From NCBI RefSeq assembly GCF_003044935.1, contig NZ_POXP01000001.1, positions 1,103,508-1,167,507 of the forward strand: a stretch of DNA of 64,000 nucleotides. Reading direction: 5' to 3'. The translations under genes and the position numbers were made by a program. The notes below the pieces were generated by a model that ran no database searches, was not told where the DNA came from, and worked only from the letters and a program-made list of their open reading frames with translations. This document shows, piece after piece, positions 1 through 10,098 of the stretch. The stretch is from Neisseria subflava (GTDB lineage: Bacteria; Pseudomonadota; Gammaproteobacteria; Burkholderiales; Neisseriaceae). The stretch's first letter is position 1. The number at the start of each line of letters is the position of its first letter.

Positions 1-29
1 ACGGCCTGACGGCTGGGTCAAAGTGCTGA

Positions 30-1250
30 TTAACGGTTTTTCAAAATATCGGCAAAATATTCGGTCACTTCCGCCAAACGTCCACCCTGCTCGGCATAAG
101 GCTGCATGACGGCCACCAGCTGCTCCAATACTTCGCGCGTTTCGGTTTGCGCGTGTTCGCGGTAGAGCCACATATTTTGCATGGTCACCGTGGTCAATTC
201 CTCGCGTACATTCAGCAAGAGCAAGTGTCGGCAAGACTCATAGCCTTGACGCAAATCTCCGGCCGCATAGGCGGTAACCGACAATTCATAGTCGATGTCC
301 AACTGATAAACATTGCTTTGGACAAAAAGAATATCGTCTTTTGGGAACGGGATACGTTTCGCCATCAGACCGATCGCATGGGAAATGCGGTATTTCCCTT
401 CCTGGCGCAACATGGTTTGCGCAAGGTAGAGACATTCGGCACGGCGCGGGTTGTAATCGTAGCCTGCCAACCAAGTCGCCAAGGCTTCATCGCGTTTGCC
501 CATTAATTTGTAGCACTCGCCCAGCTGTTGGTAAGAAACCGACACTTCCTCGATCCAACCGCCCAACTCGATGCGTTTTTTAAACCATTCGCTCGCACGC
601 TCGGGCATATCAGAGTCCCAATAAGAACGCGCCGCATAAAAGGCGTAACGCGGTTTCAGGTCTTCATCTTCAGGGCTGTAAAACGCTTTTTCCAAAGAAA
701 CCGCGTCAAGCAGGTATTTGTTCGCCATATTGCTGCGTGCGCCGAAACGGCCACTGAGAACCGTATAGTCACCATGAAGCGTGGCTTCGCTGGTATCTTG
801 TTTATCGGTTTCGATAAATTCGTGCAACACGCCGCGCCAGTAGAATGTACCGTCATTGCGCAACAACAGCGGACGGTAATAAACCACGCTGCCCATGGCA
901 TTTCTCATGCGGAGGCGGTAACGGTCGACGGTCAGTTCGGGTAATTCCAATTTGCCTTCAAAGCGGTCGTCTGCATCAAAAATCAACACGTAATCGGTTT
1001 TGCCTTTTGCGTGTTTCAACGCCTGATTGCGGTTGTATGCAAAATTTTGCCAACCATCATGATGAATCTCGCCTGCGATGCCCTTTGCATCGAAAAAGCG
1101 GCGGATCACGCCGACGGTATCATCGGTCGAGCCGGTGTCGCTGATGACGTAGTAGTCAAGTTTGATGTGGTCAGTGATGTTGGCCAGTGTTTCTTCGATG
1201 ATTGCCGCTTCGTTTTTGACAATCATATTCAAGCAGATGGTTTGGGACAT
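30..1250 (-). CDS. Family 2 glycosyltransferase with TPR-like C-terminus
   Basis: Cytoplasmic glycosyltransferase of GT-A/family 2 type; sugar donor and acceptor cannot be told from sequence. The N-terminus shows the nucleotide-binding start (ICLNMIVKNEA), then SDTGSTDDT, and a metal-binding acidic motif FDADD near residue 95. The second half is helical and TPR-like (residues about 190-400), as in tetratricopeptide-containing glycosyltransferases. I chose the ATG giving MSQTICLNM because the family begins there; an in-frame ATG 15 bases upstream is possible and neither has a strong ribosome site. It stands alone, facing away from lptG with a hairpin between. A role in surface polysaccharide or glycoprotein decoration is inference. 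Confidence 0.8.
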   Translation of the reverse strand: MSQTICLNMIVKNEAAIIEETLANITDHIKLDYYVISDTGSTDDTVGVIRRFFDAKGIAGEIHHDGWQNFAYNRNQALKHAKGKTDYVLIFDADDRFEGKLELPELTVDRYRLRMRNAMGSVVYYRPLLLRNDGTFYWRGVLHEFIETDKQDTSEATLHGDYTVLSGRFGARSNMANKYLLDAVSLEKAFYSPEDEDLKPRYAFYAARSYWDSDMPERASEWFKKRIELGGWIEEVSVSYQQLGECYKLMGKRDEALATWLAGYDYNPRRAECLYLAQTMLRQEGKYRISHAIGLMAKRIPFPKDDILFVQSNVYQLDIDYELSVTAYAAGDLRQGYESCRHLLLLNVREELTTVTMQNMWLYREHAQTETREVLEQLVAVMQPYAEQGGRLAEVTEYFADILKNR

Positions 1251-1320
1251 TTTCAATAGCCGCATTGGTTTGGAAAGGTATTATTTTACTTTAGCATTTT
1301 GTTTTTTGCACACAAAATAC

Positions 1321-1356
1321 TCAGGCCGTATGAAGATTGCCTTTCAGACGGCCTGA
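1321..1356. terminator. Inverted DUS hairpin downstream of lptG
   Basis: Two uptake sequences face each other (CAGGCCGTATGAA and TTCAGACGGCCTG) around a short loop. The left copy carries one substitution, GCCGTaTGAA, so it is a degenerate DUS that still pairs. It lies 14 bases after the lptG stop and is the likely end of the lptFG transcript. Confidence 0.65.
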
Positions 1357-1369
1357 AGTTTATTTTGCC

Positions 1370-2440
1370 TTATCTTTTTTCCTGACGGCGTATCAGATAC
1401 ACCGCCAACAGTGCAAACAAAACCGTCGGCAATGCGCCTGCCAAAAACGGCGGCACGCCGTACAACTGGCTGGTAAAGCCGAAGAGCCGTCCGGCAAAGT
1501 GGAACAGCAAACCGAGACAGATACCGCCGAAAAGTTTCAAGCCCATATTGCCGTGGCGTGTGGTTTGCGGGGTAAAGGCGAAGGCAACAAGCGCCATCAC
1601 CCATGCGGCAACGGGATATACCAGCTTGCGCCACCATGCGATGGCATAGACTTGGGTATTTTGGTTGTTTTTTTCCAGATGGTCGATGTAGGTGGTCAAT
1701 TCGCCGACAGACATTTGGTCGGGCTTGACGAGCAATACATCCATCAGGTTGCGTTTGACGGAAATCGGCCAGTTTTCTTCAGTGGCAGTAGAAACTTCGA
1801 CTTTATCTTCGCCCAATATGCTGCGGCGGATATTTTTCAGCTGCCAACTGCCGTCTGGATTCAAAACGGCTGATTCTGCTTCCGCCGCTTGGGTCAGTTC
1901 GTTTTTATCGTTGCGCTGCCAAATTTTGATGCCCAAAAGCGTATGGTCGGGCAACATTTCGCGCACGTTGATGATGCTGTTTTTTTCTTTCAGCCAAAGG
2001 CCGGTATTGCCGGTACTGATTTTGCCGTTGATGGCCGCGGCTTTGATGTTTTCGGCTTTTTGGCTCAGCGTGGGCGCAACCCATTCGCCAAGTGCAACGG
2101 TGGCAATGGCGAAAATCAAACCAAACTGCGACAGAATCAACAGCAGCTTTTTGGTGCTCATGCCGCTGGCTTTGATAACGGTCAGCTCGCTGCCGGAAGC
2201 CAGTTGGCTGAGGGAAATCAGGCCGCCGATCAAAACGGCAAGCGGCATCAGTTCATATGCGCGCGCAGGCATCTGCATTAAAACATACTGCCCCAATTTT
2301 GCGCCGTTATAGCTGCCTTTTCCAAGATCGCCGACTTCGTTGATGATTTCAAAAAAGCTGTACAAAGCGAGGAAGGCAAGGAGGGCGTAAACCGCCATAA
2401 CCGCCATTTGACGGATGATGTAACGTGAAATCAGGTTCAT
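1370..2440 (-). CDS. lptG: LPS export permease LptG
   Basis: Inner-membrane subunit of the LptB2FG ABC transporter that extracts lipopolysaccharide from the inner membrane and passes it to LptC/LptA. 356 residues, the usual family length: two or three N-terminal membrane helices (from residue 5, then about 60-115), a periplasmic beta-jellyroll (about 130-265), and three C-terminal helices. The start MNLISRYIIRQM overlaps the end of lptF by four bases (ATGA), typical of translational coupling, so the longer in-frame extension that runs into lptF is not used. Second gene of a two-gene operon. Confidence 0.95.
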   Translation of the reverse strand: MNLISRYIIRQMAVMAVYALLAFLALYSFFEIINEVGDLGKGSYNGAKLGQYVLMQMPARAYELMPLAVLIGGLISLSQLASGSELTVIKASGMSTKKLLLILSQFGLIFAIATVALGEWVAPTLSQKAENIKAAAINGKISTGNTGLWLKEKNSIINVREMLPDHTLLGIKIWQRNDKNELTQAAEAESAVLNPDGSWQLKNIRRSILGEDKVEVSTATEENWPISVKRNLMDVLLVKPDQMSVGELTTYIDHLEKNNQNTQVYAIAWWRKLVYPVAAWVMALVAFAFTPQTTRHGNMGLKLFGGICLGLLFHFAGRLFGFTSQLYGVPPFLAGALPTVLFALLAVYLIRRQEKR

Positions 2441-3552
2441 TTTCCGCCTTTCAATGTCAGACTTTTGGCAACCGCCTGCCAGAAGGGTTGGCTGGGCATA
2501 CTGCGCACGCGTAGCAGGACGACGGCAATCACAAACATGATGATGTGCATAGGCAGCAGTCCGAGCCAAAAATGGATTTTGCCGTCTTCCACAGCATTGC
2601 GCAGGAAGGTCAGCCCGTTTTGGTAAACCAAAAACAAACCGATGGCAATCAAGATATTGTAGGTATGGCCGCTGCGCGGATTGAAATAAGAAAGCGGCAC
2701 GGCAAGCAGACACAACAACAAAACGCTGACGGTCAAGGAAATACGCCACATCAATTCCGCTTGATGTTGGGGATTGCTGCTGCCAATCAGTTGGGCGGTC
2801 GGAATGGTACGGCGATGTGAAACAGGGTCGATAAGTTTGGGCGTGGTGCTGATAATCAGGCTGAGATGTTGAAAAGAAACGCGGTTGTAATCGGCTTTGC
2901 CGGGCGTACCGCTGTAACGGTAGCCGTCGCGCAATTCAAGCGTGCGTTTGTTGTCGGTCAGCGAAAAATTGCCCTCTTTGGCAAAAACGATGTTGTCATT
3001 GCCGTTTTTATCCTGCTCGCGCAGGAACAGGTTTTTCATGATGCCGGATTCAGTATCGAAGGTTTCGACAAAATAAACCCTGCCGTTGCGCTTACCCAAG
3101 CTATTGAACTCGCCGGCTTCCACCAAAGACAACTCCTGCTTCTGCTTCAAAATTTCGGCATATTCACGACTGCGTAACTCTGCCCACGGCATTACCCAAA
3201 GCTGCATGACGGCAATCAAAATGGCAAACGGCACGGCAAACTGCATGACCGGGCGTATCCATTGTTTCAATGCCAATCCGCAGGAAAGCCAGACCGACAT
3301 TTCGCTGTCGCGCCAGTAGCGGGTCAATACGGTCAACGTACTGATAAATGCGGTCAACACCAGCAAAAGCGGGGTCATGCCGATTACCCAAAAGCCGACT
3401 AAAGCCAACACGGCATCGATGGCGACACGCCCGTCGGCTGCACGGCCAAGCAGGTTGATGGCCTGCGTGGACACCAATACCGCCAAGAGAACGACAAAAA
3501 TGCCGACGGCGGTAAAGGAAAGTTCTTTAATAAAGTTTCTTTGGTAAATCAT
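2437..3552 (-). CDS. lptF: LPS export permease LptF
   Basis: Partner permease of LptG in the lipopolysaccharide transporter. 371 residues with N-terminal membrane helices (residues 12-35, 50-75, 95-120), a periplasmic jellyroll domain in the middle, and three helices at the end (about 270-350). It begins MIYQRNFIKELSFTAVG, the common LptF opening that places a helix directly after a short basic N-terminus. Transcribed first in lptF-lptG and divergent from pepA, an arrangement widely seen in proteobacteria. Confidence 0.95.
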   Translation of the reverse strand: MIYQRNFIKELSFTAVGIFVVLLAVLVSTQAINLLGRAADGRVAIDAVLALVGFWVIGMTPLLLVLTAFISTLTVLTRYWRDSEMSVWLSCGLALKQWIRPVMQFAVPFAILIAVMQLWVMPWAELRSREYAEILKQKQELSLVEAGEFNSLGKRNGRVYFVETFDTESGIMKNLFLREQDKNGNDNIVFAKEGNFSLTDNKRTLELRDGYRYSGTPGKADYNRVSFQHLSLIISTTPKLIDPVSHRRTIPTAQLIGSSNPQHQAELMWRISLTVSVLLLCLLAVPLSYFNPRSGHTYNILIAIGLFLVYQNGLTFLRNAVEDGKIHFWLGLLPMHIIMFVIAVVLLRVRSMPSQPFWQAVAKSLTLKGGK

Positions 3553-3560
3553 AAGATTGA

Positions 3561-5120
<1,560 letters not shown>

Positions 5121-5220
5121 ATCTTGGGGGAAGCCTGCGGGGTTAATCGTTTCAACCCTGCAGGCCGTCTGAAAACGGAATCCGCATTATCTGACTCAAC
5201 CTGACAAACGGAGAACCACC

Positions 5221-5703
5221 ATGAAACCACTATTTGCCGCATTATCTGTCGCCCTTCTGCTCGGCACATCCATAAGCGCTCAAGCTGCCGAACAAACCAC
5301 TCCCACCGACCGCAGCATCCAAGTGTACAAAAAAGCCGACTTAGCTGAATGGAACCGCGAAAACGCAGCCGGAGGCCAAGGCCCCTTGCTCGGCAGCTTT
5401 GCCTTCACGCGCCATCAAACCGCCGACCAAGACGCATTCAAAGAAATCGGCTGGCTCACATTACCGCCGGGCGCCTCCATTGGGCAACACAAACATACCG
5501 GCAATGAAGACGTTTACATCATCGTATCCGGCAAAGGCCTGTTTACCGATAGCGAAGGCAAACAAACCGAAGTCGGCGCCGGCGACATTACCATCGCCCG
5601 CCCCGGCCAGTCCCATGCTTTGAAAAATATCGGCAAAAAGCCGTTGGTATTCCTTGATCTGATTGCCGAGACCGCTGGCGCTAAAGCCGCCGAAACCAAG
5701 TAA
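5221..5703 (+). CDS. Secreted cupin-domain protein
   Basis: Small exported protein with a single cupin barrel. Residues 1-22 are a classic signal peptide ending AQA-A. The cupin metal motif is visible in the middle: GQHKHTGNEDVYIIVSGKG gives the two histidines and a glutamate, and GQSHALKNIG the last histidine, so a bound metal is likely. A good ribosome site (GGAG) lies 8 bases before the ATG. It sits between pepA and znuD without obvious functional linkage. Substrate unknown; family members include small periplasmic enzymes and sugar-binding proteins. Confidence 0.8.
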   Translation: MKPLFAALSVALLLGTSISAQAAEQTTPTDRSIQVYKKADLAEWNRENAAGGQGPLLGSFAFTRHQTADQDAFKEIGWLTLPPGASIGQHKHTGNEDVYIIVSGKGLFTDSEGKQTEVGAGDITIARPGQSHALKNIGKKPLVFLDLIAETAGAKAAETK

Positions 5704-5803
5704 TACTTTCAATGAAAGCAAACCATCTGCCATGACTTTCTGCCTTACCCAAACCAGGCAGCAGAGAGATTGTTCCGTTTTCATTTAAACCTACATACAA
5801 GCT

Positions 5804-5848
5804 AAAGGCCGTCTGAAAACCACGCTTCGTTTTCAGACGGCCTTTTTT
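5804..5848 (+). terminator. DUS-pair terminator after the cupin gene
   Basis: Inverted uptake sequences (AAAGGCCGTCTGAAAAC and GTTTTCAGACGGCCTTT) form a stem of about 16 base pairs, followed by a T run. It separates the cupin transcript from the znuD promoter. Confidence 0.85.
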
Positions 5849-5878
5849 CTCAAAAATCTTATCATATAAACAATGAAA

Positions 5879-5893
5879 TGTTATATAATAACA
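5879..5893 (+). promoter_or_regulatory. Zur operator of znuD
   Basis: The 15-base palindrome TGTTATATAATAACA matches the neisserial Zur consensus TGTTATDWDATAACA exactly. It lies 28 bases before the znuD ATG, where a bound repressor would block initiation. The site also contains a TATAAT-like -10 element. Confidence 0.85.
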
Positions 5894-5921
5894 GCCTTTC
5901 GAAATATGATGAGAAACTAAA

Positions 5922-8210
5922 ATGACACAAACCACACTCAAACCCATTGTTTTATCTATTCTTTTAATCAGCACCCCCATCCTTTCCCAAGCGCATGAAA
6001 CCGATCAGTCGGTGGACTTGGACGAGGTTACCGTCGTCGGCAAAAGCCGTCCGCGCGCGACTTCGGGGCTGCTGCACACTTCAACCGCCTCCGACAAAAT
6101 CATCAGCGGCGATACCTTGCGCCAAAAAGCCGTCAACTTGGGCGATGCTTTGGACGGCGTACCGGGCATTCATGCCTCGCAATACGGCGGCGGCGCATCC
6201 GCTCCCGTTATTCGCGGTCAAACAGGCAGACGGATTAAAGTGTTGAACCATCACGGCGAAACGGGCGACATGGCGGACTTCTCGCCAGACCATGCCCTGA
6301 TGGTGGACAGCGCCTTGTCGCAACAGGTCGAAATCCTGCGCGGCCCGGTTACGCTCTTATACAGCTCGGGCAATGTGGCGGGGTTGGTCGATGTTGCCGA
6401 CGGAAAAATCCCCGAAAAAATGCCTGAAAACGGCGTATCGGGCGAAGCCGGATTGCGTTTGAGCAGCGGCAATTTGGAAAAACTGACGTCCGCAGGCATC
6501 AATATCGGTTTGGGCAACCACTTCGTGCTGCATACCGAAGGCTTGTACCGCAGATCGGGCGATTACGCCGTACCGCGCTATCAAAAAGAAGAAGGCCGTC
6601 TGAAACGACTGCCCGACAGCCATGCCGATTCAAAAACCGGCAGCATCGGCCTGTCTTGGGTGGGTGAGAAAGGTTTCCTCGGCGTGGCGTACAGCGACCG
6701 TCGCGACCGCTACGGCCTGCCTGCCCACAGCCACCTCTACGACGACTGCCACGCCGACATCATCTGGCAAAAAAGCTTGATTAACAAACGCTATTTGCAG
6801 CTTTATCCACACCTGCTGACCGAAGAAGACGTCGATTACGATAATCCGGGTTTGAGCTGCGGCTTCCACGACGACGATAATGCACACGCCCATGCCCACA
6901 ACGGCAAACCGTGGATAGACCTGCGCAACAAACGCTACGAAATCCGCGCCGAATGGAAGCAGCCATTCCCCGGTTTTGAAGCCCTGCGCGTACACCTGAA
7001 CCGCAACGACTACCACCACGACGAAAAAGCAGGCGATGCAGTAGAAAACTTCTTCAACAACAAAACACACAACGCCCGTATCGAGTTGCGCCACCAACCC
7101 ATAGGCCGTCTGAAAGGCAGCTGGGGCGTGCAATATTTGGGACAAAAATCCAGCGCGCTCTCCGCCATTCCCGAAACCGTCCAACAACCGATGTTGATTG
7201 ACAACAATGTCCGCCATTACAGCTTTTTCGGTGTAGAACAGGCAAACTGGGACAACTTCTCGCTTGAAGGCGGCGTACGCGTGGAAAAACAAAAAGCCTC
7301 CATCCAGTACGACAAAGCCCTGATTGATCGGGAAAACTACTACAACCAGCCCCTGCCCGACCTCGGCGCGCACCGCCAAACCGCCCGCTCGTTCGCACTT
7401 TCGGGCAACTGGTATTTCACGCCACACCACAAACTCAGCCTGACCGCCTCCCATCAGGAACGCCTGCCGTCAACGCAAGAGCTGTACGCACACGGCAAAC
7501 ACGTTGCCACCAATACCTTTGAAGTCGGCAACAAACACCTCAACAAAGAGCGTTCCAACAACATCGAACTCGCGCTGGGCTACGAAGGCGACCGCTGGCA
7601 GTACAATCTGGCACTCTACCGCAACCGCTTCGGCAACTACATCTATGCCCAAACCTTAAACGACGGGCGCGGCCCCAAATCCATCGAAGACAACAGCGAA
7701 ATGAAGCTCGTACGCTATAACCAATCCGGCGCCGACTTCTACGGCGCGGAAGGCGAAATTTACTTCAAGCCCACGCCGCGCTACCGCATCGGACTTTCCG
7801 GCGACTATGTACGAGGCCGTCTGAAAAACCTGCCATCCCTACCCGGCAGGGAAGATGCCTACGGCAACCGTCCTTTCATCGCACAGGACGACCAAAACGC
7901 GCCCCGTGTTCCGGCTGCGCGCCTCGGCTTCCACCTGAAAGCCTCGCTGACCGACCGTATCGATGCCAATTTGGACTACTACCGCGTGTTCGCCCAAAAC
8001 AAACTCGCCCGCTACGAAACGCACACACCCGGACACCATATGCTCAATCTCGGCGCAAACTACCGCCGCAATACGCGCTATGGTGAGTGGAATTGGTATG
8101 TCAAAGCCGACAACCTGCTCAACCAATCCGTTTACGCCCACAGCAGCTTCCTCTCCGATACGCCTCAAATGGGCCGCAGCTTTACCGGCGGCGTGAACGT
8201 GAAATTTTAA
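5922..8210 (+). CDS. znuD: TonB-dependent zinc receptor ZnuD
   Basis: Outer-membrane receptor that imports zinc using TonB energy; in meningococci it is Zur-repressed and a vaccine candidate. 762 residues: signal peptide (1-25), plug domain (about 35-160) with RGQTGRRIKVLNHHGE and the LRGP motif, then a 22-strand barrel ending in the required C-terminal phenylalanine (GGVNVKF). A His/Asp-rich extracellular loop (FHDDDNAHAHAHNGK, near residue 310) and a Cys pair (DDCH...LSCGF) suit zinc capture. The perfect Zur box upstream agrees. Three uptake sequences lie inside the gene (near 6595, 7104 and 7813). Confidence 0.96.
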   Translation: MTQTTLKPIVLSILLISTPILSQAHETDQSVDLDEVTVVGKSRPRATSGLLHTSTASDKIISGDTLRQKAVNLGDALDGVPGIHASQYGGGASAPVIRGQTGRRIKVLNHHGETGDMADFSPDHALMVDSALSQQVEILRGPVTLLYSSGNVAGLVDVADGKIPEKMPENGVSGEAGLRLSSGNLEKLTSAGINIGLGNHFVLHTEGLYRRSGDYAVPRYQKEEGRLKRLPDSHADSKTGSIGLSWVGEKGFLGVAYSDRRDRYGLPAHSHLYDDCHADIIWQKSLINKRYLQLYPHLLTEEDVDYDNPGLSCGFHDDDNAHAHAHNGKPWIDLRNKRYEIRAEWKQPFPGFEALRVHLNRNDYHHDEKAGDAVENFFNNKTHNARIELRHQPIGRLKGSWGVQYLGQKSSALSAIPETVQQPMLIDNNVRHYSFFGVEQANWDNFSLEGGVRVEKQKASIQYDKALIDRENYYNQPLPDLGAHRQTARSFALSGNWYFTPHHKLSLTASHQERLPSTQELYAHGKHVATNTFEVGNKHLNKERSNNIELALGYEGDRWQYNLALYRNRFGNYIYAQTLNDGRGPKSIEDNSEMKLVRYNQSGADFYGAEGEIYFKPTPRYRIGLSGDYVRGRLKNLPSLPGREDAYGNRPFIAQDDQNAPRVPAARLGFHLKASLTDRIDANLDYYRVFAQNKLARYETHTPGHHMLNLGANYRRNTRYGEWNWYVKADNLLNQSVYAHSSFLSDTPQMGRSFTGGVNVKF

Positions 8211-8230
8211 AATTGGACAGGCAAACAAAA

Positions 8231-8265
8231 AAGGTTTTCAGACGGCCGTCTGAAAACCTTTTTTC
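8231..8265. terminator. Bidirectional terminator made of two overlapping DUS
   Basis: AAGGTTTTCAGACGGCC and GGCCGTCTGAAAACCTT meet tail to tail and share the central GGCC, giving a loop-poor perfect palindrome with a T run on the znuD side and an A run on the psd side. It serves convergent znuD and psd. Confidence 0.8.
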
Positions 8266-8295
8266 TTATTTTAACCAATCATTTAAAACTGACTA

Positions 8296-9111
8296 TTAAT
8301 CTTTCAACACATCTTGCACAGCCGCTTGAATTTTAGCCGCCGCTGCTTCGATTTGCTGCTGTTCGGTAGATTGGCTTACCACTGTTTCAACCGGAGCAGC
8401 TTGTGAAACTGGCGCGGCTTGTGGAGCTGCGGCTTTAGGCTCAGATTCAGCTTGCGGCGCAGTCAGCGGCAAACGCGCCAATACAGTGCTGACGCCGGTG
8501 ACTTTATCGCCAATCGCCACTTGCACCTGCGCATCGACAGGCAGATACATATCCACGCGCGAGCCAAAGCGGATAAAACCATAGCGTTCGCCGCGAGACA
8601 GTTTCGCACCTGCTTGGGTGTAGCATAAAATACGGCGCGCCACCAAACCGGCTACTTGAACAAAAGTAATTTCACGACCAGAAGCCGTAGTCGCCAAAAC
8701 CGCATTACGTTCATTTTCTGTGCTGGCTTTGTCCAAATCCGCATTCACGAATTTGCCTTTGTTATAGACCACTTTCGTTACCGTACAATCGGCAGGCGAT
8801 TTTTGCGAATGCACGTTGAACACGTTCATAAAAATACTGATTTTCAAAGCATCGACATCACGATACGGATCGCGTGCGCGCTCGACCACCACGATACGGC
8901 CGTCAACAGGGCTCAACACCGCTTCAGGATTTTGCGGAATCTCACGCGCAGGGTCGCGGAAAAACTGCAAAGCAAATACAGTAAACACCCAAAACGGCAA
9001 AGACCACCAGCCGCAGCACATAGACACTAGCAGGCTCAAAGCCAAACCGCCGCCGATAATTGGCCAGCCCTCACGGGCAATAATCGGGTGGGGATACAAA
9101 CGGTTCATCAT
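8296..9111 (-). CDS. psd: Phosphatidylserine decarboxylase (Psd)
   Basis: Inner-membrane enzyme that converts phosphatidylserine to phosphatidylethanolamine with a pyruvoyl cofactor made by self-cleavage. The cleavage site is visible as FGSRVD (cut between Gly and Ser, near residue 182), the form found in the short Psd class. Two hydrophobic stretches near the N-terminus (residues 17-45) anchor it. Beyond the usual end, about residue 215, there is an Ala/Pro/Gln/Glu-rich tail of some 55 residues. Start is one of two adjacent ATG codons. Expressed as a single gene. Confidence 0.93.
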   Translation of the reverse strand: MMNRLYPHPIIAREGWPIIGGGLALSLLVSMCCGWWSLPFWVFTVFALQFFRDPAREIPQNPEAVLSPVDGRIVVVERARDPYRDVDALKISIFMNVFNVHSQKSPADCTVTKVVYNKGKFVNADLDKASTENERNAVLATTASGREITFVQVAGLVARRILCYTQAGAKLSRGERYGFIRFGSRVDMYLPVDAQVQVAIGDKVTGVSTVLARLPLTAPQAESEPKAAAPQAAPVSQAAPVETVVSQSTEQQQIEAAAAKIQAAVQDVLKD

Positions 9112-9170
9112 TTATCCTTCATTTAATAATTTCAAAATTGCCGCCATTATATCTGAAACTCCAAACATTG

Positions 9171-9196
9171 AGGCCGTCTGAAATGTTCAGACGGCC
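9171..9196. repeat. Inverted DUS pair, no T run
   Basis: AGGCCGTCTGAA and TTCAGACGGCC are separated by three bases between psd and the downstream end of the small-gene operon. A strong hairpin forms but neither strand has a T run, so termination is less certain. The rest of 9112-9333 shows no gene. Confidence 0.6.
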
Positions 9197-9333
9197 GGTG
9201 TCTTTTGTAAAAAATACTCAACATAGATAAAGTTTCAGTTTCGGCAACACAATGACGCAGCGTCCTCAACACGCGGCTCACACGAGCCAACAATACGCTG
9301 CAAATATCATTTCGACCAAACCTCTGCCCTCGA

Positions 9334-9600
9334 TTATCTCGACAAGCCCAGTATGACCGCCAATACCAGCCAAATCCAATGCCGACGGCGCGATGTAGAA
9401 AACAAAGCGCGCTGAGACAGCAAACGCGTTTGGCTCAACTGATACGCCACATCTGCGAGCTTAATCAACTGATTTCCCTGTCGTGTTTTGCTTTCTTCCG
9501 CTTTACGCAGTTTCAAATTTTCCGCTTCAATCCTCAGCCGCACCAGCTTGGCTTCTAAAAGCAGCAGCTCGCGCTCTTCTTCATACTCCTGTTGCTTCAT
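9334..9600 (-). CDS. Small coiled-coil protein with C-terminal membrane helix (YqjK-like)
   Basis: 88 residues. The first half is a charged, Leu/Glu-rich coiled coil (residues 1-45) and the end is a single hydrophobic helix (WIWLVLAVILGL, about 74-86). Its start overlaps the last 20 bases of the upstream holin-family gene, so translation is probably coupled. By size, topology and position after a DUF883 and a YqjE-like gene it resembles the third gene of the enterobacterial yqjD-yqjE-yqjK set; sequence similarity to YqjK itself I cannot assess. Function unknown. Confidence 0.65.
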   Translation of the reverse strand: MKQQEYEEERELLLLEAKLVRLRIEAENLKLRKAEESKTRQGNQLIKLADVAYQLSQTRLLSQRALFSTSRRRHWIWLVLAVILGLSR

Positions 9601-9988
9601 CGTCCGTATCCTTGTCTATCTCACCGCGCAAATACGCAATGTCCGATCGAATATCCTGCAAGGTTTCAGCCACGCGACTGCCCTGCTCCCGATAGTCCGC
9701 CGATACTTTGCGGAACAATACAGCAATAATCAGCAGACTTACAAAGAAAATGCCGAAAAATACCCACAAAGCGGCCACATCCGACAGCACGCGGTTCAAG
9801 CCGAACAGCAAACCGACCAAGCCCACCATCAACAGCGCGCCGGACAACACCAGCCAAATCGCCAAACGGAACACATTCTCCGCCTGACGCGTCAAATCCA
9901 AGCCCAATACCTGCAAACGCAGCAGCAGCAAATCCGCGCCCTGATTCAACAAAGCCTTGCCATGTTCAAAACGCTGGCGAATTCCCAT
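9581..9988 (-). CDS. YqjE-like phage-holin-family membrane protein
   Basis: 135 residues with two strong membrane helices (about 45-70 and 75-97) between an amphipathic N-terminus and a charged C-terminal coil, the layout of the DUF1469/YqjE family (named holin superfamily III, although most are not phage proteins). I chose the ATG of MGIRQRFEHG because AGGA lies at good spacing; a longer reading frame upstream passes through a DUS hairpin. Middle gene of a three-gene minus-strand set with the DUF883 and YqjK-like genes. Likely membrane-associated, role unknown. Confidence 0.8.
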   Translation of the reverse strand: MGIRQRFEHGKALLNQGADLLLLRLQVLGLDLTRQAENVFRLAIWLVLSGALLMVGLVGLLFGLNRVLSDVAALWVFFGIFFVSLLIIAVLFRKVSADYREQGSRVAETLQDIRSDIAYLRGEIDKDTDDEATGV

Positions 9989-10023
9989 CTTAACTATCCT
10001 TTTTTTCAGGAAAACATAAGGCA

Positions 10024-10085
10024 GAGGCCGTCTGCACGGCGCAATGAAACCCATGATTTCATGTACACACCTGTTCAGACGGCCT
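10024..10085. repeat. DUS inverted pair with internal hairpin
   Basis: AGGCCGTCTG and TTCAGACGGCC bracket about 36 bases that contain a second short inverted repeat (ATGAAA...TTTCAT). It lies between the DUF883 gene and the YqjE-like gene, so it may reduce but need not abolish read-through. Confidence 0.5.
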
Positions 10086-10098
10086 TAACATATTCGCA

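Noticed and set aside
1..29. Fragment before the glycosyltransferase stop
   Set aside because: Too short to call; ACGGCCTGACGG may be the edge of another DUS hairpin cut by the window.
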